NCBI GenBank assembly: GCA_934590505.1
Contig: CAKTPC010000073.1
Coordinates: 1 to 10,149 of the forward strand
Direction of reading: 5' to 3'
Length of the DNA: 10,149 nt
Source: an uncultured Oscillospiraceae bacterium
GTDB lineage: Bacteria > Bacillota > Clostridia > Oscillospirales > Oscillospiraceae
The notes under the pieces are model-generated. The model searched no databases and had not been told where the DNA came from. It saw only the letters and a list, made by a program, of their open reading frames with translations. Both the position numbers and the translations under genes were made by a program. Shown here in pieces: positions 1 to 6,574 of the stretch. Numbering within the stretch: position 1 is the stretch's first letter; each line of letters starts with the position of its first letter.

Positions 1-2048
1 ACGTTCGGCTTATAATCCGACAGACCCATATAGCCCTTTGCGACCTCGACGCACTCTCTCATGCCCTCGGTCGTGAACATCATGCGCAACCCCCACGCGC
101 CCGCGGCGTAGACGTCCTCCGCCTTATCCGCGAGGTAGAGCTTATGCGCGTTATAGATAACGTTGCGGCAGCCGAACTCCTTCACTACCGGGAACACCGA
201 ACCCATGCGGTCGGCCATCTGCCCCGGAGTCTGGCAGTTGCAGCGCCCCGCGCTGTGGCGGATGATGCACTGGTCGGACACCATGAGCGGGATGCGGCCG
301 TATATGATAAGCTCGGTATCGAGCGGCTTTATCATGTCCCTGATCTGCGACAGGCGCAGCTCGAACGACGCCGTGGCGGAAATAAAGCCCGCCTGACGGA
401 TGACCTCCATCGACATGGAGTTGAAGGTATTCAGTCCAAAGTCCCCGCGCAGCTTCATCCCGGCCTTCTTTGCGAGCATCGCATGGCCGAGGTTTCCGAC
501 AAGCGCCTCGTTCACGCCCTGGTCGAACATACGGCTGAGCATATCATACACCGCGGCAGCCTCGTTATCGGCAATGACGCGCGGCAGCACCGCGACGGGT
601 ATCGTCCCCTGCTCGGCAAATGGACGGAGCAGGTCTAACTTTTCCGTCATAAGCGTGAGGGGAACATACAGATACTTGGGCTTGAGAGCGGCAAGCTCCG
701 GTGAGAGCTGCTCCTCGGTCAGCACCTGGAAGATCATCGCGGGGTCACCTGTCGGCAGCTTGCCCTTCGGCTTCTCCGGCAGCTTCCCGACGCGGCGGCG
801 CGGCGGCTTTGCGCGCTGCTCCGACAGTTCTGTCACGAGTCTGCGGCGCAGGTCGTTTATCTCCGACGCCGGCAGGTACAGCCCGGGGTCGGCCTGCGCC
901 CGGTTCTCGACGCAGTTATAGGGCGTACCGCCGGTCTTGAACATCTGCTCGGTAATATACGTGGCGGTAAGCCCCTGCCCGCGCGCCTTCTCGGGCACTC
1001 CGCCCATGGCCGCGGCGCGGTTGCCGTCATCGTCAAAGGCGATGGCCTTGACCGGCATGCCCTTTTCGGCCACGGTATAGAAATGCACGGGAACGCGGCG
1101 CAGCTCGCCCTCGGAATAGCCCTTGCGGGCAAGGGTGAAGAGCTTTTCTGTATCTTTATCCGGTTCCTCGCGGCGGCCGAACATGTCCTTTTTATCGCCG
1201 TTGAAGTAGCCCTGAGTGAAGCCCTGACGGGAGAAGGCCTTTTCAAGCGTCTCCATCTCCTCGGCCGAGGGCTGGCGGTGCTCCTTGAGTGCCTTTGAAT
1301 ATATCTTCGTGACTATCGCGGTGTACTCCGGGCGCTTCATCCTGCCCTCGATCTTGAGGCAGGCGACGCCCGCGTCCTCCAGCTCACGCAGTCTGTCGAC
1401 AAGGCAGTTGTCCTTGAGGGACATGGGATAATCATCCATGCGTCCGCCAAGGCTGTACTGCATGCGGCAGGGCTGAGCGCACATGCCGCGGTTGCCGCTG
1501 CGGCGGCCTATGAGCGCGGACATGTAGCACTGGCCGGACTGGCAGAAGCAGAGCGCGCCGTGGACAAAGACCTCCGTCTCGATAGATGCATGCTGCGTGA
1601 TGAACTTGATCTGCTCAAGGCTCAGCTCGCGCGCGAGCACAGCACGGGTCATGCCCATCTCTGCCGCGGCCTCGACCCCGGCGAGGTTATGGATGCTCAT
1701 CTGCGTGCTTGCATGCAGCGGGATATCCGGCAGCGCCTGACGGATGGCATAGGCAAGGCCGAGATCCTGAATGATGATCCCGTCCGCTCCGAGCTCCGAC
1801 GCAAGGCGCGCGCTCTCCACGGCCTGTGCGATCTCACGGTCGTTGACCAAGGTATTGAGCGTGACATACACCTTGCAGCCGCGGATGCGGCAATAGCGCA
1901 TCGAGCGCTCGAACTCCTCATCCGTGAAGTTCTTCGCGCCGCGGCGGGCGTTGAAGTTGCCAAGCCCCATATATATAGCGTCCGCACCGTTCTGCACGGC
2001 GGCGATAACGGCCTCCGGCGAACCCGCGGGTGAAAGAAGCTCTATCAT
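1..2048 (-). CDS. U32 family peptidase-like protein with DUF3656-type domain (C-terminus outside window)
   Basis: The frame is open from ATG at 2048 to the window edge (682 codons). AGAGGAG lies about 10 bases upstream of the start. The first domain opens with MIELLSPAGSPEAV and YMGLGNFNAR, typical of U32 proteins. Residues 159-177 match the U32 signature: EVFVHGALCFCQSGQCYMS. They are followed by GNRGMCAQPCR (about 185-195) and SLKDNC (to 215). Cys167, Cys174, Cys190 and Cys215 are candidates for the 4Fe-4S ligands known in UbiU/UbiV-type U32 proteins. A middle DUF3656-like segment covers about 276-420 (FTQGYF, KDMFG, TGGTPY at 372-377, LYLPASEIN). The C-terminal half carries YGRIPLM near 583 and a Cys pair soon after. 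The last visible residues (FTTEG...ECVEVAKGYMG) resemble the family's C-terminal helix, so probably only a short tail is missing. E. coli RlhA, of the same architecture, is needed for 23S rRNA C2501 hydroxylation. An RNA-modification role here is inferred from that; proteolysis is less likely. Confidence 0.93.
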   Translation of the reverse strand, partial: MIELLSPAGSPEAVIAAVQNGADAIYMGLGNFNARRGAKNFTDEEFERSMRYCRIRGCKVYVTLNTLVNDREIAQAVESARLASELGADGIIIQDLGLAYAIRQALPDIPLHASTQMSIHNLAGVEAAAEMGMTRAVLARELSLEQIKFITQHASIETEVFVHGALCFCQSGQCYMSALIGRRSGNRGMCAQPCRMQYSLGGRMDDYPMSLKDNCLVDRLRELEDAGVACLKIEGRMKRPEYTAIVTKIYSKALKEHRQPSAEEMETLEKAFSRQGFTQGYFNGDKKDMFGRREEPDKDTEKLFTLARKGYSEGELRRVPVHFYTVAEKGMPVKAIAFDDDGNRAAAMGGVPEKARGQGLTATYITEQMFKTGGTPYNCVENRAQADPGLYLPASEINDLRRRLVTELSEQRAKPPRRRVGKLPEKPKGKLPTGDPAMIFQVLTEEQLSPELAALKPKYLYVPLTLMTEKLDLLRPFAEQGTIPVAVLPRVIADNEAAAVYDMLSRMFDQGVNEALVGNLGHAMLAKKAGMKLRGDFGLNTFNSMSMEVIRQAGFISATASFELRLSQIRDMIKPLDTELIIYGRIPLMVSDQCIIRHSAGRCNCQTPGQMADRMGSVFPVVKEFGCRNVIYNAHKLYLADKAEDVYAAGAWGLRMMFTTEGMRECVEVAKGYMGLSDYKPN

Positions 2049-2109
2049 TCTCTGCGCTCCTCTGATGTTTCTGGCGTATCTCAATATTACCGCATTAAGA
2101 TACATGGTA

Positions 2110-2139
2110 ATTATAGCACACAGTCCCCTATTGCGACAA
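2110..2139 (-). promoter_or_regulatory. Sigma-A-type extended -10 promoter for the U32 gene
   Basis: On the minus strand the -10 is TATAAT (2115-2110), preceded by TGC, which makes it an extended -10. The best -35 is TTGTCG (2139-2134) with an 18-base spacer. The 5' leader to the ATG at 2048 would be about 55 bases. The -35 overlaps the -35 of the opposite promoter. Confidence 0.65.
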
Positions 2140-2159
2140 GATAATTTTAATGTTATAAT
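2131..2159 (+). promoter_or_regulatory. Sigma-A-type promoter for the dnaD-dnaC-DUF2804 operon
   Basis: TTGCGA (2131-2136), a 17-base spacer and a perfect TATAAT (2154-2159). Transcription would begin near 2166, giving a leader of about 35 bases that ends in AAGAGG (2185-2190) ahead of the ATG at 2201. Confidence 0.75.
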
Positions 2160-2200
2160 ATGGCCGCACCGTAAATTATTTTATAAGAGGACTTCAGACT

Positions 2201-3154
2201 ATGCAGCAGAGCGCACCGGAAAATCTTATATCTCAGGCGTCGGCTGACAGGCTCATCGCCGCGCACGATGGGGATGTCGCCCTGCTGTACATATACCTGC
2301 AGCGCACGGGCGGCGACCTTGAGGGCGCGGCGCGCGAGCTCTGCCGCACGATGGGCGAGATAGAAGCCGCGCATGAAAAGCTCCTGCGCATGGGGCTCAT
2401 CGGTACGGCTCCCGCCCCTTCCCCCGCCGTGCCTGCGGAGCAGACGCGCGCGGAAAAGCAGCAGGAAATCAAGCTCCCGCCCGCGGAGGAGCTGCCGGAG
2501 TACCGCGCGGAGGATATCGCCCGCCGCAGCAAGGAGGACGACGCTTTTGCCGCGATAGTCGCCGAGGCGCAGAAGGTGCTTGGGCACGTGCTCAGCAGTT
2601 CCGACCTCAAGCGGCTCTTCGGGATATACGACTATCTTGCCCTGCCGCCCGAGGTCGTGCTCGAGCTGCTCAATTACTGCGTGTCCATCTCCTGCGCGCC
2701 GAGCGGCGAGGGTCGGCGGCCCTCGATGCGCTTCATCGAAAAGGAAGCCTACGCATGGGTGCACATGGAGATATTTACGCTTGAGCAGGCAGAGGAGTAT
2801 ATACAGAAGAGCCAGCTGCGCCGCGGCGACATTGGCAAAATAAGCGAGGCCCTCGGTATCCGCGGGCGCGCGCTTACCCCGTCGGAGCAGCGCTTCATAA
2901 GCTCATGGCTCGACATGGGCTTTACGCTCGACGCGATAGAGCTGGCATACGACCGCACGGTCACGAACACGGGTGCACTCAAGTGGGGCTACATGAATAA
3001 AATTCTCCAGACATGGCACGAGAAAAAGCTGCACACCACAGCAGAGATCGAAGCAAACGACCCGCGCCGCAAGCCGGCGGCGGTAAAGAGCGCTGTGAAC
3101 CAGGACAAGCCCATCGACCTTGACCGGCTGCGCGCGGCGCTCGACAAAATGTAA
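2201..3154 (+). CDS. DnaD-like primosome / replication initiation protein
   Basis: A 317-residue protein, cytosolic by sequence. Residues about 8-68 look like a winged-helix N-terminal domain of the DnaD type (AHDGDVALLYIYL ... LLRMGLI). Residues 70-110 are a Pro/Ala/Glu-rich linker. Two DnaD C-terminal (DDBH2) repeats follow. The first, about 113-188, has KVLGHVLSSSDLKRLFGIYD and ends FIEKEAYAWV. The second, about 206-273, has LTPSEQRFISSWLDMGFTLD and the hallmark YMNKILQTW. Members of this family help remodel or deliver the replicative helicase at origins and stalled forks in Firmicutes. The next gene encodes a DnaC-type ATPase 16 bases downstream, which supports a joint role in helicase loading. 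The start at 2201 has AAGAGG about 10 bases upstream. The DnaD family call is firm; the exact role (initiation or restart) is inferred. Confidence 0.93.
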   Translation: MQQSAPENLISQASADRLIAAHDGDVALLYIYLQRTGGDLEGAARELCRTMGEIEAAHEKLLRMGLIGTAPAPSPAVPAEQTRAEKQQEIKLPPAEELPEYRAEDIARRSKEDDAFAAIVAEAQKVLGHVLSSSDLKRLFGIYDYLALPPEVVLELLNYCVSISCAPSGEGRRPSMRFIEKEAYAWVHMEIFTLEQAEEYIQKSQLRRGDIGKISEALGIRGRALTPSEQRFISSWLDMGFTLDAIELAYDRTVTNTGALKWGYMNKILQTWHEKKLHTTAEIEANDPRRKPAAVKSAVNQDKPIDLDRLRAALDKM

Positions 3155-3170
3155 AGGCAGGTAAACTCAC

Positions 3171-4169
3171 ATGCGCTATGACGGGAAGCTTCTGGCAAAG
3201 GCCAGAGCGGAGCTTGAAAACATAAAGCAGCGCAATCTCTCCGAGCAGCAGCGCCGGAGAGACGAGGTCTATCGCCGCTGCCCGGAGATACAGCGCATCG
3301 ACGGCGAGATGCGTGCGCAGATGGCAGAGCTCGTCCGTCTCACGATAGCGCGCGATCCTGCGCTCAAGAGCAAGACCGCCGCGCTGCGGGACGAGAACCT
3401 CTCGCTCCAGATGCGCCGCGCGGAGCTTCTGAACGAACTCAGGCACGAGCCTGAATATCTCGACGCGATATACTCCTGCCCCAAGTGCCGGGACACCGGC
3501 ATATACGAGGGCGGCGTCTGCTCCTGCCTTGAGCGGCTGTATAACCGGGAGCTCACGAAGGAACTCGGCACGCTCATGCAGAACGGGGACGAGAGCTTTG
3601 AAAAGTTCGACCTGCGCCTGTATCCGGATTCATACGACCCCGCCGTGCAGGCCGCGCCGCGCGAGGTCATGACGCTGGTGTTCGAGCGCTGCCGCAAATA
3701 TGCCGAAAGCTTCCCGAACGTCTCCTCGAACCTGCTGTTCCAAGGCGGCACGGGTCTTGGAAAAACCTACCTCTCGGCCTGCATCGCCCGCGTTGTAGCC
3801 GAGAAGGGTTTTTCGGTGTGCTATGACAGCGCGTCCGCTGCGCTCGAGAGCTATGAGCGCGCAAAGTTTGGGCGCGATACCGAGGACGGCGAAGCCGCCG
3901 CGCTGCGCGTGCGCCGCATGGAGAGCTGCGATCTGATGATCCTTGACGATCTCGGTACGGAGATGATAACCCCCATGTCGCTCAGCGCGCTCTATACTCT
4001 TATAAACACTCGCCTTGTGAACGGGCGGAAAATGATAATCAGCACAAACTGCCCGGAGGAGGAGCTGACCAAAAAATACACGCCGCAGATATGCTCACGC
4101 ATAGCTGGCGAGTTCATAGCGCTCCCCTTCGTCGGGCAGGACATAAGGAAACTGAAGAGAGGGATATAG
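3171..4169 (+). CDS. DnaC/DnaI-like AAA+ ATPase, putative helicase loader with Cys cluster
   Basis: A 332-residue protein. Residues 1-95 are a charged, probably coiled-coil helical region. A CPKC...CSC cluster follows (Cys103, Cys106, Cys117, Cys119), spaced like a zinc site. The AAA+ core has Walker A GGTGLGKT (192-199), Walker B LMILDDLG (255-262), a sensor-1 STN (291-293) and SRI with Arg310 as a candidate arginine finger. The end (PFVGQDIRKLKRG) is typical of this family. DnaC/DnaI-type ATPases hold the DnaB-type helicase ring and place it on DNA. The position just after a DnaD-like gene fits this role. The IstB family of IS21 transposons has a similar core, but no transposase (istA) or terminal repeats are nearby. 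AGGCAGG ahead of the ATG is a moderate ribosome site. The second gene of the operon. Confidence 0.92.
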   Translation: MRYDGKLLAKARAELENIKQRNLSEQQRRRDEVYRRCPEIQRIDGEMRAQMAELVRLTIARDPALKSKTAALRDENLSLQMRRAELLNELRHEPEYLDAIYSCPKCRDTGIYEGGVCSCLERLYNRELTKELGTLMQNGDESFEKFDLRLYPDSYDPAVQAAPREVMTLVFERCRKYAESFPNVSSNLLFQGGTGLGKTYLSACIARVVAEKGFSVCYDSASAALESYERAKFGRDTEDGEAAALRVRRMESCDLMILDDLGTEMITPMSLSALYTLINTRLVNGRKMIISTNCPEEELTKKYTPQICSRIAGEFIALPFVGQDIRKLKRGI

Positions 4170-4172
4170 TCA

Positions 4173-5198
4173 ATGCAGCACGAGATCACCGAACGCATCC
4201 CGCTGCTCGACGGCAGCGGAAACCTCACCCAGCCCGGCTACGCAAAGAAGCTCCTCCCCGTCTACCGCCGCGCCGATATAAAGGCCGGCAGGCTCCGCAT
4301 CAAGGAGTGGGATTATTATCTCATCAACAACGGCCGCTTCGCCCTCGCCCTCACCGTGGACGACAACGGCTACATGGGGCTTGACTCCATCTCCCTGCTG
4401 GACTTTGAAAACGGCTGGGAGATCACCAACAGTCCCATGAGCTTCATGCCGCTCGGCAAACTCCGCATGCCCGAGACCTCCGCCGCGGGCAACGTTTCGC
4501 ACGGCGGGAAAAAGCACCTCATCAGCTTTAAGCACGGCGGCCCTGGCCGCCGCGTGCTCGATGCGCGCATGGATAACTTCGGCCCCGGCGGTGCGATAAC
4601 GGCGCATATCGAGCTCTTCGACGAACCCGATGAAAGCATGGTCATCTGCACACCGTTCGATAAGCCCGGCCACTTCTACTATAACCAGAAGATCAACTGT
4701 ATGCGCGCCGAGGGCGAGGTCAGCTATAACGGCGTGAAGTACGTCTTTGACCCGTCGGAGAGCTTCGCCGTGCTCGACTGGGGGCGCGGAGTGTGGACAT
4801 ATCACAACACATGGTACTGGGGCTCGGCCTCATATCACGTCGACGGCGTGCCGTTCGGCTGGAACATCGGCTACGGCTTCGGAGACTGCTCCGCCGCGAG
4901 CGAGAACATGCTCTTCTATAACGGCAAGGCACACAAGCTCAGCCAGGTGAAGTTCAATATCCCGGGAAATGAAAAGGACTTCATGTCCCCGTGGACATTC
5001 ACCTCCGACGACGGGCGCTTTGAGATGGACTTTGTCCCGGTGCTCGACCGCGCCGCCTGCACGGACGTCAAGCTCATCAAGTCCGACCAGCACCAGGTAT
5101 TCGGCCGCTTCACCGGCAAGGCCGTGCTGGACGGCGGAACGGTGATAGAGGTGCGTGATTTCCCCGGCTTTGCCGAAAAGGTCGAGAATAAATGGTAA
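4173..5198 (+). CDS. DUF2804 domain-containing protein
   Basis: A 341-residue protein that spans the whole DUF2804 family. Landmarks are ITERIPLLDGSGNLTQPGYA at the N-terminus, KEWDYY (about 44-49), DWGRGVWTY (202-210), WYWGSASY (214-221), GWNIGYGFGD (229-238) and HQVFGRFTG (307-315). Aromatic residues and Gly are frequent and a beta-rich fold seems likely. There is no signal peptide or membrane segment, so it should be cytosolic. The biochemical function of the family is not known to me. The ATG lies 3 bases after the stop of the helicase loader gene. Its ribosome site (AGAGGG, 4158-4163) is inside the end of that gene, so the two are probably translationally linked. A strong hairpin directly after the stop closes the operon. 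Confidence 0.88.
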   Translation: MQHEITERIPLLDGSGNLTQPGYAKKLLPVYRRADIKAGRLRIKEWDYYLINNGRFALALTVDDNGYMGLDSISLLDFENGWEITNSPMSFMPLGKLRMPETSAAGNVSHGGKKHLISFKHGGPGRRVLDARMDNFGPGGAITAHIELFDEPDESMVICTPFDKPGHFYYNQKINCMRAEGEVSYNGVKYVFDPSESFAVLDWGRGVWTYHNTWYWGSASYHVDGVPFGWNIGYGFGDCSAASENMLFYNGKAHKLSQVKFNIPGNEKDFMSPWTFTSDDGRFEMDFVPVLDRAACTDVKLIKSDQHQVFGRFTGKAVLDGGTVIEVRDFPGFAEKVENKW

Positions 5199-5201
5199 TA
5201 T

Positions 5202-5260
5202 ACGGTAAAATCAAAACCACCGGTCAAACCGGTGGTTTTGATTTTACCGTTCTTTCTTTG
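5202..5260. terminator. Intrinsic terminator, perfect 22-bp hairpin, probably bidirectional
   Basis: Arms 5202-5223 and 5229-5250 are perfect reverse complements around the 5-base loop TCAAA. The core is ACCACCGG / CCGGTGGT with A/T-rich flanks. On the plus strand it is followed by TCTTTCTTTG, a usable U-rich tract. It lies 3 bases after the DUF2804 stop. On the minus strand the right arm contains the TAA (5246-5244) that ends the frameshifted secreted-protein gene, so it can also terminate that convergent transcript, although the U-tract on that side is weak. Confidence 0.85.
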
Positions 5261-5645
5261 TGCGCCGTTTGAACACGAACGCTGTCAGGCCGAGCGCCCC
5301 GGTCAAGCGTTATCTCGAATGTCTTAGGAACATTCTTGGCATACAGGTATACCCATCTTCCCTCGGTATTCATCTCCGCCGCCCGCAGCCTCATATTCAG
5401 TGTCGCCTTTGCTGTTAAACAGGCGATAGCAGACCTCAAAAGTATTTTCCGTGTGCTTGAGCTTGACCTTTAATGCCGCCTTTATCTCTGGCTCGGGCTG
5501 CTTGATATAGCTGCCGATAATGCCGCTGAGGGATCCGTCCCCGAACGTGCGGCCGATATACGCATCTTTCGGCAAAGGCCGGTATGGGGAAAAGCGTCAG
5601 CGTCATGCAGATAAGCAGCAGAATGCTGAGCAGTCGTCTCTTCAT
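5244..5645 (-). pseudogene. Frameshifted gene for a small secreted, possibly surface-anchored protein
   Basis: ATG at 5645 has GAAAGGA upstream and starts a clear signal peptide (MKRRLLSILLLICMTLTLFP then PAFA). Three frame changes follow, each explained by one extra base: near 5567-5569 (AAA for AA), near 5365-5366 (CC for C) and near 5301-5302 (CC for C). Correcting them gives about 132 residues. After AFAE comes DAYIGRTFGDGSLSGIIGSY, then a hydrophilic middle (TFEVCYRLFNSKGDTEYE), then EGRWVYLYAKNVPKTFEI, and the end GALGLTAFVFKRRTKKER with TAA at 5246-5244. The end, with a VPKT element, a short hydrophobic run and a basic tail, resembles a degraded LPXTG-type sorting signal. The hydrophobic part is shorter than normal. 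A perfect minus-strand TTGACA at 5725-5720 may be a -35, but no good -10 lies at the right distance. Sequencing error is possible, though neighbouring genes are intact. The coding reconstruction is fairly convincing; the sortase idea is tentative. Confidence 0.68.
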
Positions 5646-5740
5646 AGTTGTTTTCCTTTCTATGTCCTTGGGGCGGCGCTGTTCATATTGGTGTATATGC
5701 CAATGTCATAACATGTATTTGTCAAAATCACAACAGGATT

Positions 5741-5779
5741 TTCCTTAAAAATATCCGCGGCTCATTGCGAACCGCGGAT
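5741..5779 (-). terminator. Intrinsic terminator of the GNAT gene
   Basis: ATCCGCGG (5753-5760) and CCGCGGAT (5772-5779) form an 8-bp GC-rich stem with an 11-base loop. On the minus strand the stem is followed by ATTTTTAAGG, a short T-tract. It begins 9 bases after the acetyltransferase stop codon. Confidence 0.8.
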
Positions 5780-5788
5780 GTGATCTCT

Positions 5789-6385
5789 TTATTCTATTGC
5801 GTATTTTTCCTTCAGCTCCGGGCGGATATCGTCAAAGCTCCTGACCGGCGCAGGCTCGGCAGCGTGTTCACCGATATGCTTCTCCATCCAGACCATGTCG
5901 TACCAGCGGCCAAACTTATACGCGCAGCCTGTGAACCTGCCGACGACCCTGTAGCCGAGGTGCTCATGGAACTGTTCGCTGTTGAGCGTCAGGTATTCGT
6001 CCGGCACCGTCGGGTGCGCGATGCAGGCGTTGACGTTCGTAATGTTCTGCAGCTTCAGCGCACTCTCGAGCGCGTTGTACAGAAGCTTGCCTAGACCTAG
6101 ATGCTTTGCGTCGGCACGGATGTATATGCTCGTCTCCACTGCCCACGCGTAGGCAGCACGCTCCTTGAACGCGGAGGCGTAGGCATAGCCCATTATCTCA
6201 CCGTCACGCTCGGCGACAAAGTAGGGATAACGGCTGAGCGTATGCTCGATACGCGAACGGAATTCCTCTGTCGACGGGACCTCGTATTCAAAGGTGATGG
6301 CCGTGTTTTCAACGTAGGGCGCATAAATTTCCAGCAGCTTCTCCGCGTCCTCTGGTCTTGCAATTCTCACATGGCAGCTGTCCAT
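5789..6385 (-). CDS. GNAT N-acetyltransferase, phosphinothricin acetyltransferase-like
   Basis: A 198-residue cytosolic protein. The N-terminus (VRIARPEDAEKLLEIYAPYV, 6-25) and NTAITFEYEVPS (27-38) are typical of the phosphinothricin/methionine sulfone acetyltransferase (Pat/MnaT) branch. YFVAERDGEIMGYAYASAF covers strands 3-4 (55-73). The acetyl-CoA motif is VETSIYIRADAKHLGLGKLL (83-102), where KHLGLGK stands for the usual R/Q-x-x-G-x-G/A. FHEHLGYRVVGRF (139-151) and KFGRWYDMVWMEK (157-169) end the domain. Family members acetylate amino groups of small amides and amino acid analogues; the substrate here is unknown. About 28 residues past the domain (171-198) are an unusual tail. The start at 6385 is chosen because AAAGAGG lies 8 bases upstream and a promoter precedes it. 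An in-frame ATG at 6496 would put the promoter inside the gene. Confidence 0.9.
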   Translation of the reverse strand: MDSCHVRIARPEDAEKLLEIYAPYVENTAITFEYEVPSTEEFRSRIEHTLSRYPYFVAERDGEIMGYAYASAFKERAAYAWAVETSIYIRADAKHLGLGKLLYNALESALKLQNITNVNACIAHPTVPDEYLTLNSEQFHEHLGYRVVGRFTGCAYKFGRWYDMVWMEKHIGEHAAEPAPVRSFDDIRPELKEKYAIE

Positions 6386-6422
6386 GCCGCATACCTCTTT
6401 TCGTTTCTTTAATTTGACTGAA

Positions 6423-6451
6423 ATATTAGCACAGCGCACCCCCGTTTTCAA
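6423..6451 (-). promoter_or_regulatory. Extended -10 promoter for the GNAT gene
   Basis: On the minus strand: TTGAAA (6451-6446), a 17-base spacer and TAATAT (6428-6423) preceded by TGC. The start of transcription would be about 30 bases ahead of the ATG at 6385. This placement also supports the shorter start. Confidence 0.7.
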
Positions 6452-6504
6452 GCCGATTCGGCGGCATATCGCGTGAATTTTCAGACATTTAGTCAAGATT
6501 GTAC

Positions 6505-6533
6505 TTGTAATAACGTCGGATTGATAGTATAAT
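6505..6533 (+). promoter_or_regulatory. Promoter for the E2-like acyltransferase gene
   Basis: TTGTAA (6505-6510), a 17-base spacer and a perfect TATAAT (6528-6533). The leader of about 35 bases is A-rich and unstructured and ends with AAAGGCTGGA ahead of the ATG at 6575. Confidence 0.72.
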
Positions 6534-6574
6534 ACAAAAAGCTTAAAAAATTAAAAGCAAAGGCTGGATCTGAT

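Noticed and set aside
144..638. Plus-strand open frames within the U32 gene
   Set aside because: The opposite strand encodes conserved U32 C-terminal sequence over this whole stretch.
2153..2764. Minus-strand open frame (203 codons) opposite the dnaD-like gene
   Set aside because: Antisense to clear DnaD domain sequence, with no recognisable domain and no ribosome site.
3171..4169. IstB-type transposon helper ATPase (IS21) as identity of the AAA+ gene
   Set aside because: No istA transposase or terminal inverted repeats nearby; the DnaD-like neighbour and the Cys-containing N-terminus favour a helicase loader.
5646..5752. Possible small RNA or riboswitch in the spacer before the secreted-protein gene
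   Set aside because: Only a lone TTGACA on the minus strand and A/T-rich sequence are visible; no stable structure beyond the GNAT terminator.
6386..6496. Upstream ATG at 6496 extending the GNAT protein by 37 residues
   Set aside because: The extension covers a good -35/-10 pair and the ribosome site of the 6385 start, and its sequence has no GNAT character.
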